Positions 25,623-32,692 of a stretch of 46,705 nt of DNA are shown here, in pieces. Origin of the DNA: a virus; the IMG/VR virus record IMGVR_UViG_3300027749_000180, positions 1 through 46,705 of that record; one strand, written 5' to 3'. Numbering within the stretch: position 1 is the stretch's first letter; every line of letters begins with the position of its first letter. Under the pieces are notes generated by a model. The model saw only the letters and a program-made list of their open reading frames with translations. It was not told the DNA's origin and made no database searches. The position numbers and the translations under genes were made by a program.

Positions 25623-25829
25623 ATGTTTAAATTTGAAATGAACCTTGGTTGGTTGGGTGATGGCAAAATGACGATTGAAACTCATGACTTTGACATGATC
25701 GAAGCTCTGAAAGAATTCGTTGAATTTCAGGAAGAAGCTGGCTGGATTGGCAACTGGGACGCAGTTGAAGTTGACGAAGAAGGCGAAGAAGAGACTGAAG
25801 AAGAAACCGAAGAAGAAGTTACTGAGTAA
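25623..25829 (+). CDS. Small acidic protein on the opposite strand, 68 aa
   Basis: This is the only supported + strand gene inside the minus-strand late arm. It has a strong TAGGAG binding site. The first two thirds look folded (FKFEMNLGWLGDGKMTIE, then EALKEFVEFQEEAGW), and the last 18 residues are nearly all Glu and Thr. An acidic tail of this kind could mimic DNA or bind a basic partner, but that is inference. The stop codon lies in a palindrome shared with the stop of the oppositely directed phosphoesterase. Function unknown. Confidence 0.65.
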   Translation: MFKFEMNLGWLGDGKMTIETHDFDMIEALKEFVEFQEEAGWIGNWDAVEVDEEGEEETEEETEEEVTE

Positions 25830-25830
25830 C
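25818..25830. other. Palindrome holding the stop codons of two convergent genes
   Basis: GTTACTGAGTAAC pairs GTTAC with GTAAC around a three-base centre. Read on the + strand it ends the acidic gene at TAA (25827-25829). Read on the minus strand it ends the phosphoesterase gene at TAA (25819-25821). The genes therefore overlap tail to tail by 11 bases. The stem is short and a T-rich stretch follows on the + strand, so termination is possible but weak. Confidence 0.6.
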
Positions 25831-26796
25831 TTTAATTACGCGGCCTCGGAACTCAATGGAGTCGGGGCCGTGTGTAGTCACAAGTTCGGGAAGTATCAGT
25901 TTGCCATTCACAAACGTCAGCACGGCAAAGCCGGAGCGCCAGTTCAATGGGCCTTCTTCAGTGTAGTCTTTAAATTGTGGGCCATAAGGTTCAGCTAATG
26001 TTCCGGTATCAATACCGTATCTTACGCCATTATAGTCAGAAAAAGGTGTACATTTTAAGCTGTGCAAGTGGCCCGTGACAATATTTTTGCCGCTCCAGAT
26101 GGCATTGTTGTGGGTAGCGTGGATTCCACCTTTAAATCGGTGCTTGACAACAGTGTTGTCATTTAGCCATACAGCCCAGCAAGGCTCCCAATCTGGGAAG
26201 TGGTCGCGCAAAGTAAAACCCTTAACGTGTTCATATTGAGGCGCATTGGCAGCTAGGAACGTCTCAAACCGCGCATCGTGGTTACCCAGAGGCCAGATCA
26301 GTTTGACGTTGTGACGGGCCTCCTTGGCTGCTTCTTCAATATAGCCCATGCAAATCGTGCAGGCTTTCAGTTCTTCCATTACTGAAGGAGCCTTTGCCCA
26401 ACCAATGCGGGGGTGGCGGCTGATCCCAGCTCCATCAAAAATATCGCCATTAGCGATAACTGCATTGGGCTTGAGTTCTTTAATGGCCCATAAAAGACCG
26501 TGGAATGCGGTTGTATATATGCCGGGCCAAAAGTGAGCATCACTAAAAACAATCACAGTGCCGTTTAAGATGCCCAAATCTTTTTTTGCTGGATGGACGT
26601 GCGCGGTTTGCAGATGTTTAAATTGATCTGTGGTTTGCGGCGCTTTGATCTCTATCTTTTCTCGCTGCTCAATGCGTCTGCGGCGCTTGTTTAGCCCAGA
26701 CAAATCCATGCCCAAAGTTAAACTGGCTTGCCGCATTGATGAACTATTTTCAATGGCGCTGATAACTTGCTGGTCAGAAAATTTTTGGACAGGCAT
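25819..26796 (-). CDS. Calcineurin-like metallophosphoesterase with N-terminal HTH, 325 aa
   Basis: All metal-binding blocks of this phosphoesterase superfamily are present in order: SDAH (D86, H88), NGDIFD (D118), GNHDAR (N172, H173, D174), GGIHATH (H226, H229) and TGHLH (H243, H245). Such enzymes use two metal ions to hydrolyse phosphoesters; the substrate is unknown and may be nucleic acid or a nucleotide. The first 45 residues add a helix-turn-helix-like segment (VISAIENSSSMRQASLTLGM, then LNKRRRRIE) that could bind DNA. It lies next to the acetyltransferase and shares one base with its stop (TAATG). It resembles phage DNA-repair nucleases of the Mre11/SbcD fold only in core motifs. Confidence 0.88.
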   Translation of the reverse strand: MPVQKFSDQQVISAIENSSSMRQASLTLGMDLSGLNKRRRRIEQREKIEIKAPQTTDQFKHLQTAHVHPAKKDLGILNGTVIVFSDAHFWPGIYTTAFHGLLWAIKELKPNAVIANGDIFDGAGISRHPRIGWAKAPSVMEELKACTICMGYIEEAAKEARHNVKLIWPLGNHDARFETFLAANAPQYEHVKGFTLRDHFPDWEPCWAVWLNDNTVVKHRFKGGIHATHNNAIWSGKNIVTGHLHSLKCTPFSDYNGVRYGIDTGTLAEPYGPQFKDYTEEGPLNWRSGFAVLTFVNGKLILPELVTTHGPDSIEFRGRVIKVTQ

Positions 26797-27212
26797 TACA
26801 ATTTCCTACGCCAGTACAGCGTGTTTTTGAAACCCCAAGGTTTCGTTGGTTCGAACAATTTAAAACCTGTGGCAATCAAACTGTTTGCTGACGCCGGATT
26901 GTCAGTTGTGTCAGTTACGACCCATCGCCACCCAAGAGCTTTTGCCTGTCGGATTCGGACACGAATAAACTGTTTCTGTAGTCCTTGTCCACGAGCAGAA
27001 GGCACAACACCTGCGCGGCACAGATAACCGCAATCGGTCCAAGACACAGTACGCACAAGACCCGCAAAGCCAATATCGTTGCCATTTTCAGTAGCAATCC
27101 ACCAAGAGCCAAAATTTGTATCAATTGGCTGGTCATAAGGTAAGCAAATCTTTTGAAGTGCCGACAGTTTGTCCTGAATTGACTCTTTGCGAATGTCTAC
27201 TCGTTTAAGCAT
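26796..27212 (-). CDS. GNAT-family N-acetyltransferase, 138 aa
   Basis: The acetyl-CoA binding motif A is clear (VVPSARGQGLQKQFI) with the RGQG pyrophosphate loop, followed by a beta strand (WRWVVTDTT) and NPASANSLIATGF, the usual helix and loop of motif B. GNAT enzymes transfer acetyl from acetyl-CoA to amines of proteins or small molecules; the target here is not predictable. I chose the ATG at 27212 (MLKRVDIRKE). A GTG seven codons upstream (27233) is also open, and neither has a clear Shine-Dalgarno sequence. A hairpin covers the region between them. It is placed between the lysis and tail genes. Confidence 0.82.
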   Translation of the reverse strand: MLKRVDIRKESIQDKLSALQKICLPYDQPIDTNFGSWWIATENGNDIGFAGLVRTVSWTDCGYLCRAGVVPSARGQGLQKQFIRVRIRQAKALGWRWVVTDTTDNPASANSLIATGFKLFEPTKPWGFKNTLYWRRKL

Positions 27213-27232
27213 GTGCGTATTGAAAACGCACA
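27212..27232 (-). promoter_or_regulatory. Hairpin at the acetyltransferase start
   Basis: On the minus strand TGTGCGT pairs with ACGCACA around a seven-base loop, and the stem ends on the A of the ATG at 27212. It could limit initiation or stabilise the messenger. It has no T-run. Confidence 0.4.
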
Positions 27233-27242
27233 CTGTGACGCC

Positions 27243-27285
27243 GTTATGACATCAGTAATTCAGTTATGACATCAGTAATGCAGTT
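27243..27285. repeat. 20-base tandem duplication at the endolysin stop
   Basis: GTTATGACATCAGTAATTCA (27243-27262) is followed at once by the same unit with one change (27263-27282), then GTT. Each unit on the minus strand contains a copy of the codons for LLMS and a TAA, so a duplicate of the gene end lies just behind the real stop at 27264-27266. Confidence 0.9.
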
Positions 27286-27773
27286 GCATTACCTTCTTTT
27301 ACCCTGCGCTCCCATCCCCTGCCAAATGTCTCCCATGTTGGGAGCATTTTGAGATACGCTAAACGGTATGCACAATAATCGTTAATAAGTTCTTTGGGGT
27401 CTTTATTTAGTACAGCTTGGATTGTCTTGTCGCCAATAATGCCATCTGCGTACACGTTTACACAAGCCTGCAACCACTTGGCCGCACGGCCCGGGCCTGA
27501 GTTGATGGCAGCGTCAAAGACCACGTAGTCCACGCCGCTTGGCAAGTCATCGCCTTTAACCTTGTCCCAATACTTTAATTTGTACAGCGGGCCAACATCA
27601 GCGGGGGTCAAGGCTTTCATTGTTTTGGTATCTACCATGTGACCACAATGTTCCTCCCAAACTTTTTTTGTACAGCCAAGGTTTGTTTCGCCGCCCGGGT
27701 CTTTTGGGTTAAAAACGTACCCTCCCTCGTGAACAAGAACGGCGGCAAGGGCTTTAGGGAAGTTGGCGTTCAT
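27264..27773 (-). CDS. Endolysin, GH108-type muramidase, 169 aa
   Basis: The N-terminal motif VLVHEGGYVFNPKDPGGETN is the signature of the glycoside hydrolase 108 family, with catalytic Glu16 in HEGGY. The C-terminal part (DYVVFDAAINSGPGRAAKWL and ADGIIGDKTI) matches the peptidoglycan-binding 3 region that accompanies it. These enzymes cleave the bond between N-acetylmuramic acid and N-acetylglucosamine in the cell wall. No signal peptide is visible, so release through the holin is expected. The start overlaps the end of the holin gene as ATGA. Its length is normal for the family. Confidence 0.92.
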   Translation of the reverse strand: MNANFPKALAAVLVHEGGYVFNPKDPGGETNLGCTKKVWEEHCGHMVDTKTMKALTPADVGPLYKLKYWDKVKGDDLPSGVDYVVFDAAINSGPGRAAKWLQACVNVYADGIIGDKTIQAVLNKDPKELINDYCAYRLAYLKMLPTWETFGRGWERRVKEGNATALLMS

Positions 27774-28264
27774 TTTGTGGGCGTGGATTGGTGGAGGAGA
27801 TCGTCTTTGGCTTGTGAGCCTGCGCTGCTACCAAAGTAGAAAGCAATAATGCCCGTCCATGCAGTGCCAAGACTACCAAGCATGATGTCAATCTGAGGCG
27901 CGTGTTCAATTTGACCAAACATCAAGCCAAACAAAATGCCAAAGAATCCAACAGTTACGCCAATTGCAAGGGTAGGTGGTAGATAGCTTTTGGTAGCCAC
28001 TTGCATATCACGGGCAGACTTGCGGTCATCATTAGACAGCTTGGCAAAGTCCAGACCCATCTCTTGCGCCCTAGCAGCCATCTGTATCTCAGCCTGCTTA
28101 ATTAGCATGATCTGGTCAGCATTTAGCTTACCGTTGTCAATCGTTGCCTGAACGTCTTTAGGGTCTATACCAATAGCCTTGGATATAGCATCCACAGCAA
28201 GCCCCGCCAAAGGGCCACCAAGGGCCGTTGCAATTGTTGGGGCAATAGTTTTTAACCAATCCAT
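27770..28264 (-). CDS. Holin-like membrane protein, 164 aa
   Basis: I place the start at the ATG at 28264 (MDWLKTIAPTIA), which has an excellent AAGGAG six bases away; the longer frame from 28354 runs back through the lipoprotein gene. An N-terminal amphipathic segment (LGGPLAGLAVDAISKAIGI) is followed by a charged helix and two transmembrane helices (about 108-128 and 136-156). The order and sequence recall the 3TM holins related to gene-transfer-agent holins, by memory. It would form the membrane lesion that frees the endolysin encoded immediately downstream, whose start overlaps its stop. Confidence 0.72.
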   Translation of the reverse strand: MDWLKTIAPTIATALGGPLAGLAVDAISKAIGIDPKDVQATIDNGKLNADQIMLIKQAEIQMAARAQEMGLDFAKLSNDDRKSARDMQVATKSYLPPTLAIGVTVGFFGILFGLMFGQIEHAPQIDIMLGSLGTAWTGIIAFYFGSSAGSQAKDDLLHQSTPTK

Positions 28265-28274
28265 ATCAATCTCC

Positions 28275-28643
28275 TTATGGGCAAGGGCCAACAGTAAATT
28301 CACCGGGCTGGCAACGTGCTGGTAGTGGTACGCATGGGCCAACAATAAAACCATCCGTACACCAGTTAATCACTGGAGGTGTTGGTCCGACAACAATGAT
28401 AGGTGGATTGACAACAGCAACAGGGCCAACCACAGGGCCAGTTACAAACGTCACAACAGGCACTTGAGGCTGAGGCCCGACCGTAAAAGGAACAGGCATT
28501 GTGCCGCTTGGGCCAACCACAAACGGGCTTGGCAAAACAGTACTAGGGTCTAATGAGACAACCATTGGTCTATCTTGAGGAGCAGGGTCTGAACCCACGC
28601 CACAGCCCGACAAAGCAAGACACAAAAACAATGCGTATTTCAT
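28275..28643 (-). CDS. Proline-rich lipoprotein, possible outer-membrane spanin, 122 aa
   Basis: The N-terminus is a lipoprotein signal with lipobox LSGC (Cys14 would be lipidated). The mature part is almost entirely Pro/Val/Gly with about eight VGP tripeptides (SPFVVGPSG, VPFTVGPQP, IVVGPTPPV, EFTVGPCP) and four cysteines near the end. Proline-rich lipoproteins beside holin and endolysin genes often serve as o-spanins that fuse inner and outer membranes, but this one is longer than Rz1 and no embedded i-spanin frame was found. It follows a TGATATG junction with AAGGAA upstream. Confidence 0.6.
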   Translation of the reverse strand: MKYALFLCLALSGCGVGSDPAPQDRPMVVSLDPSTVLPSPFVVGPSGTMPVPFTVGPQPQVPVVTFVTGPVVGPVAVVNPPIIVVGPTPPVINWCTDGFIVGPCVPLPARCQPGEFTVGPCP

Positions 28644-28644
28644 A

Positions 28645-29136
28645 TCAGTTCCTTAGTTTGTACATGATAAATTCAAACGTACCCCACCCGATAAACCCAG
28701 CGGCAAGGATAGACACAAACCCGACCAACAAAATGTTTACCGTCTCAGCCATTTCCTCTCTGCGCCGCTTGGCTTTGGCCTCTGCCTCACGCTCTTCGCG
28801 CTTGCGGGCCGCAATAAGTAAATTGTACTGAGCCTGTATTTCTTCCCACACATCGCCCTGACCAGACCAAATCAATTGTTCTTTAAGTTTAGTTCTGGCA
28901 TCCCTGAGAAACTTGGCCTGCATCACAGAATCAAGTGCCTGCGCCATCTCTGAGTTTGACGCCTTAGCCTTGGCTTGATTTGCACCCTTTTCAACGGTGT
29001 CGTGCATCTCAAAAAACTTAATCAGATCGCCGCTGCACTCTTGCAGGTCTTTGCCCATCTGGATGGCTTCTTTGACCCCCGCTATGGTGCTTTTGGCTAT
29101 CGCAAACGCAGCACCAATTGTTATTGGGTCAATCAT
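28645..29136 (-). CDS. Tail-anchored coiled-coil membrane protein, 163 aa
   Basis: The protein starts with a Gly/Ala/Ile amphipathic segment (MIDPITIGAAFAIAKSTIAG), continues with long charged helices (about 30-130, with ARKREEREAEAKAKRRREEM) and ends with one transmembrane helix (ILLVGFVSILAAGFIGWGTF). The body is predicted to lie in the cytoplasm with the membrane anchor at the C-terminus. This is opposite to a classic i-spanin. Its place just before the lipoprotein, holin and endolysin genes makes a lysis or lysis-timing role plausible, by inference. Confidence 0.6.
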   Translation of the reverse strand: MIDPITIGAAFAIAKSTIAGVKEAIQMGKDLQECSGDLIKFFEMHDTVEKGANQAKAKASNSEMAQALDSVMQAKFLRDARTKLKEQLIWSGQGDVWEEIQAQYNLLIAARKREEREAEAKAKRRREEMAETVNILLVGFVSILAAGFIGWGTFEFIMYKLRN

Positions 29137-29154
29137 ATTACACTCTCAATTTGG

Positions 29155-29185
29155 GGCAGACGTTAACCCAATAGGATGGTCTGCC
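29155..29185. other. Inverted repeat before the lysis genes
   Basis: GGCAGAC (29155-29161) pairs with GTCTGCC (29179-29185) around a 17-base loop containing GTTAAC. On the minus strand it sits in the short gap between the 56-aa gene and the lysis cassette. There is no T-run, so it could be a binding site or messenger-stabilising stem. Confidence 0.45.
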
Positions 29186-29217
29186 AGCACCCCCTTTACC
29201 CGGAGTTACGGTCTGGG

Positions 29218-29388
29218 TTATTCGGTCTCCTCTGAAGGTGCAGGGATTTGTGGGATTGTCTGCGCCCTGATGTTTTGCACCAAGTCAGCAACTTGCTCAT
29301 AAGGCGCTTTAGCCAAAGCAGACAAAACCATGTTCACTGCGCCCAAAGGCAAAGTCAGGTTGATGGACGTGTTCAGTTCTTCACTCAT
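29218..29388 (-). CDS. Small helical protein, 56 aa
   Basis: The complete frame starts behind GGAG at an eight-base spacing. It encodes MSEELNTSINLTLPLGAVNM, then VLSALAKAPYEQVADLVQNI and an acidic end (PAPSEETE). From memory, this PLGxxNxVLxALxxxPYxxVxxLIxxI pattern is shared by short proteins downstream of tail fibres in many phages. Its role is unknown. It precedes the lysis genes. Confidence 0.65.
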   Translation of the reverse strand: MSEELNTSINLTLPLGAVNMVLSALAKAPYEQVADLVQNIRAQTIPQIPAPSEETE

Positions 29389-29436
29389 ATAAAGTTCTCC
29401 AGTACCGCTAAAATAAGGCAGCGGCGTGACCCCGTA

Positions 29437-29736
29437 TTAAGCCCAAGGAACGCCAGCAGCAGTCACAGGGTTGATCTGCGCGTCAATTTGGCCTTGTAGG
29501 CTGGCTTCCACCGTGTCTTTACCAAGCGCATTTTGAACCCATCCAACCACAATGGCTTCGGTCAGGTCAGCGTAGGGGATGTATGTCTCGCCTGGCTGCT
29601 GTGTGTAGCCAATAGTGCCGTAGGTTGAGGCGGTGTAAGTGCCATCAGTGGCATTCACAATGTAATGCACCGTGACCACGAAACCATCGGAGGTCAGGCG
29701 ATCCATTTGGGGGATGCCCCATGTGTAATTAGTCAT
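29437..29736 (-). CDS. DUF7936-like tail-linked protein, 99 aa
   Basis: The product contains GFVVTVHYIVNATDGTYTAS and YGTIGYTQQPGETYIPYADL, then ending NPVTAAGVPWA. This matches a family I recall as DUF7936 that sits right after phage tail fibre genes; the function is unproven. It is probably a small folded beta protein associated with, or assisting, the fibre. Its start overlaps the fibre stop as ATGA, so the two are coupled. Confidence 0.65.
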   Translation of the reverse strand: MTNYTWGIPQMDRLTSDGFVVTVHYIVNATDGTYTASTYGTIGYTQQPGETYIPYADLTEAIVVGWVQNALGKDTVEASLQGQIDAQINPVTAAGVPWA

Positions 29737-31727
29737 GCTTTTCCTTCCAGTGCCGTGAGGCGAGTTGTGAGTGTTTCAATAAGGGCTTGTTGCTCTTGGA
29801 TTGATTTAATCATCATTGGAACCAACAAACTGTAATCAACACCAAGCATTCCATTTTTTTCTGGAGGTGTTGAAATTGCATCAGGGGCAATAGTTTGCAA
29901 TTCTTGAGCAACTACACCGTATTTTTGATGTTGACCGTTTTCTTTCCAATCAAAAGACCTAATTTTGATAGCAGAAATATCGGAAACTGCACTGGGCGCG
30001 TCTACAATATTGTTTTTCAGTCTTTGATCTGATGAGGTGCTATATACGGTTGCTACACCGTTGTAATAAATATAACCTCTTTGAGTCCCATCCGATGTAT
30101 TAAACGTAATGAAATATGTGCTACCAGCAGAAGCCGTAGATTTTGCGCCAAAAGCCCAATTGCCAGCAGATGTTTGATAAGACTGAACGGAAGCAGTGGC
30201 ATACCCAGAAGTTAATCCAACTAATAATTGCCCACTGGAGTCTATACGGGCACGTTCTGTGCCGCCGCTTACACCTTGAACAAAGGTAATATAGCCAGTG
30301 GTTGCTTTAGATTGAATAGACGTTTCATTTCCAACACTAGCAATGCGTGATGATTCTGTTCCATTGGTCAACAGGCTTAACAAAGCACCGTTAGTTCCAT
30401 TTAAGGAAAAGCCACCATAACCGCTATTGTTAATAGGGCTTGTAGTACCAACCCCCAAATTCCCACTGGCATCCAATGTCATCGCCTGAGTAAACGTGAT
30501 GGCATTACCTGCTGTGCCAGATGCGGCTATACCCCAAGCGTGATAACCGCCTGTTTGGAAATACTGTGTGGCTTCACCTGTGTTTTGATATATGTAGTTT
30601 GTGCCGTTGTAATAACCGTTGGCAACCAATTGCAACTGGTTTACAACACCAGTTCTGCCAATAAAGTTAGCACCTGCCCCGATTTGCAAAGTTCTCCAGC
30701 CAGATGCCCAAGCACTCGGAGTAACACCCAGTCCAAGGTTACCGGAGGAGTCGAGCAAAGCCGCAAAAGCTGGTGATGTTCCAGTATAAAAACCAATCTT
30801 TGACGCAATAATTTCAGTTGCAACAAACGCCGTACCACTGCGGTTGTAAGATTGCAAATATGTTCCACCTTGGTTGCCGCCTGTTGGTGAAACTTCAACA
30901 CCCGACGCCCCGCCGTTACTTACTACAAATTTCAGTTGTGGCGAACTCGTCCCAATACCCAACCCTGTGGTGGTCAGGCGCATTTGTTCGGTGTCGCTTA
31001 AATAAAATTTAATTGGAGAACTACTTTGGTTGCCGAGAACTAAACTATCATCAGCACCTTGAAAAAGGTACGATGTTCCTGTTCCACCCGATCTTTTCAA
31101 ATCAATTTCAGCACCGTTGGTTGTTCCGGCAATCGCTAAACCTTTATTTGCTCCTGAAATATATAAAGTAACTGCTCCACCAATACCTAAATTAGTCCCA
31201 TCAAATACCAGCGCAGAACCAGTAGCCAATGCACTTGAAGAGCTTGCGTAGACCACACCGTTAGCGGTAAAGGATGTTAGTCCTGTGCCGCCGTTTGCTG
31301 TGGGTAAGACACCTGCCGAAGTAAGCGTTGACACCAACACAAAATCAGAACCGTTCCAAGCAATCTGCGCACTTGTTCCCGCAACAATCGTTACGCCTGT
31401 AGTAGGGCCAGCGCCAACAACCTTGACCGAGAAACCACCTGTTGTGGAGTTGATGACTGTGTAAATCTTGGACTGCGCCGGGGCTGTGATTGTCCGCAAG
31501 GCTGTTCGTGCGCCAGAGCACAAAAGGATCGCTTCCCGCGCCGTATTGGCTGCGCCTGTCGTGGTGGTTAGCGTAACATCAGCATCAGTGCTCAGAGTGG
31601 TTGTGCCCGCAATGGCAGAGTCCAAGAGCGAGGTGATGGAGTTGTTTACCGTGTCGCCCCACGTACCGCTCAATTCTCCCGTGACTGGCAGTGCCAAGCC
31701 CAAGAGTGATGTATATGATGTTGCCAT
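29733..31727 (-). CDS. Tail fibre with intramolecular chaperone (peptidase S74), 664 aa
   Basis: The first part (SYTSLLGLALPVTGELSGTW, DTVNNSITSLLD) is a typical fibre shaft or attachment domain. Repeated beta patterns such as DASGNLGVGTTSP and LGIGTSSPQLKFVVS form the middle shaft. The last 100 residues are the chaperone of endosialidase type with SSDQRLKNNI (Ser566 and Lys571 would form the self-cleavage dyad), DWKENGQHQKYGVVAQEL and a C-terminal helix with IQEQQALIETLTTRL. The domain trimerises the fibre and then cuts itself off. This fibre would bind the host surface. It lies just behind the repeat protein. Confidence 0.9.
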   Translation of the reverse strand: MATSYTSLLGLALPVTGELSGTWGDTVNNSITSLLDSAIAGTTTLSTDADVTLTTTTGAANTAREAILLCSGARTALRTITAPAQSKIYTVINSTTGGFSVKVVGAGPTTGVTIVAGTSAQIAWNGSDFVLVSTLTSAGVLPTANGGTGLTSFTANGVVYASSSSALATGSALVFDGTNLGIGGAVTLYISGANKGLAIAGTTNGAEIDLKRSGGTGTSYLFQGADDSLVLGNQSSSPIKFYLSDTEQMRLTTTGLGIGTSSPQLKFVVSNGGASGVEVSPTGGNQGGTYLQSYNRSGTAFVATEIIASKIGFYTGTSPAFAALLDSSGNLGLGVTPSAWASGWRTLQIGAGANFIGRTGVVNQLQLVANGYYNGTNYIYQNTGEATQYFQTGGYHAWGIAASGTAGNAITFTQAMTLDASGNLGVGTTSPINNSGYGGFSLNGTNGALLSLLTNGTESSRIASVGNETSIQSKATTGYITFVQGVSGGTERARIDSSGQLLVGLTSGYATASVQSYQTSAGNWAFGAKSTASAGSTYFITFNTSDGTQRGYIYYNGVATVYSTSSDQRLKNNIVDAPSAVSDISAIKIRSFDWKENGQHQKYGVVAQELQTIAPDAISTPPEKNGMLGVDYSLLVPMMIKSIQEQQALIETLTTRLTALEGKA

Positions 31728-31737
31728 GTTTAAAACC

Positions 31738-32682
31738 TCAAGTTACGACTTCTTCCCAGTTGGGAGTCTGTGCTGTTTCAACAGTGCCCCAAGCAGGCGT
31801 TTGTGAATTACCGATATTTTGCCAGTTTGCTGTCTGGCTGTCATCTATCAGTTTCCAATATACCGCGATTACATTACCAACTTGACCTGTTGCGCCCACC
31901 CCAGTCAGGGCTTTAATCCGTGCAGCAATACTCATTGTGCCAACCGCGCCCGTGCCGCCAACACCTGTCAGTGCAACGCTGCGATCTGCTGTAACCGAAC
32001 CTACTGCGCCATTGGCTTGGTTGGACGGAAGCGGGACAATAACCCCGCCTGCTACGCCCTGTACATCTACACCCGTCAAACCCACTGAGGCAGACTGAAC
32101 AACCGTACCAACTGCGCCTGAAGCGGCAACGCCCGTTATCGCTATGCTCTTGTCCGCGCTGACCGTGCCCACCAGTCCTGAAGCCAGAACACCCGTCAGG
32201 GCCACCGTGCTTGACGGTACAACCGAGCCAACATTTCCAGTGGTAACGTTACCAGTCAGAGCAGCGGATACGCCTTTGACAACCGTGCCAACTGCGCCAG
32301 TACCACCAACGCCTGTCAGGGCCACCGATACCGAGATACCAACCGTGCCAACGTTACCGACTGCGGCATCCCCAGTGTCCGGTACAACTTCAGAGCCAAC
32401 AACCGTGCCTACGTTACCCGAGGCCGCGACACCAGACAGAGCAATCTGACGTTCTGCGACAGCAACCGATCCCACATTACCCGAGGCCGCAACCCCGGTC
32501 AGTGCAACCGAAGCTGAGTTAACTACCGTACCGACTGAACCCGTACCACCAACACCCGTAAGAGCAACTGTTCTATCAGCCGAAACTGTGCCAACAGCGC
32601 CCGTGGCCGCATCACCTGTAAGGATGGTCTCGCCATTGCCCCAAGTGCCGTAGCCCCAAGCGCCAGTGCCCCATCCGGCCAT
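31738..32682 (-). CDS. Repeat-built structural protein, 314 aa
   Basis: Except for short ends, the whole protein is a tandem of about a dozen 20-residue repeats following the pattern VALTGVGGTGAVGTVVxSxS. Ends carry GWGTGAWGYGTWG at the N-terminus and DSQTANWQNIGNSQTPAWGT at the C-terminus, where a Trp-containing motif repeats three times. Such beta-rich, Gly/Thr/Val repeats suggest a fibrous shaft or a sheet-like adhesive protein on the tail. The neighbour is the tail fibre. The N-terminal Trp-Gly patch is shared with the 702-aa tail protein. Confidence 0.7.
   Translation of the reverse strand: MAGWGTGAWGYGTWGNGETILTGDAATGAVGTVSADRTVALTGVGGTGSVGTVVNSASVALTGVAASGNVGSVAVAERQIALSGVAASGNVGTVVGSEVVPDTGDAAVGNVGTVGISVSVALTGVGGTGAVGTVVKGVSAALTGNVTTGNVGSVVPSSTVALTGVLASGLVGTVSADKSIAITGVAASGAVGTVVQSASVGLTGVDVQGVAGGVIVPLPSNQANGAVGSVTADRSVALTGVGGTGAVGTMSIAARIKALTGVGATGQVGNVIAVYWKLIDDSQTANWQNIGNSQTPAWGTVETAQTPNWEEVVT
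31880..32625 (-). repeat. About twelve 60-base coding repeats
   Basis: The units encode 20-residue repeats with the common core GVGGTGAVGTV and end ALTG. DNA copies have diverged mostly at third positions, with one longer irregular unit near 32030. The periodicity of 60 bases is visible by eye in the motif CCAACNG-TGCC. Confidence 0.8.
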
Positions 32683-32692
32683 GACCTACCCT

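Noticed and set aside
28265-28354. Longer start of the holin gene
   Set aside because: The extension runs in another frame through the lipoprotein gene, whereas the ATG at 28264 has an ideal AAGGAG site and gives a normal holin length.
31880-32625. 60-base periodic repeats as a CRISPR array
   Set aside because: The periodic units encode a continuous repeat protein and have diverged mainly at third codon positions, with no identical repeats separated by unique spacers.
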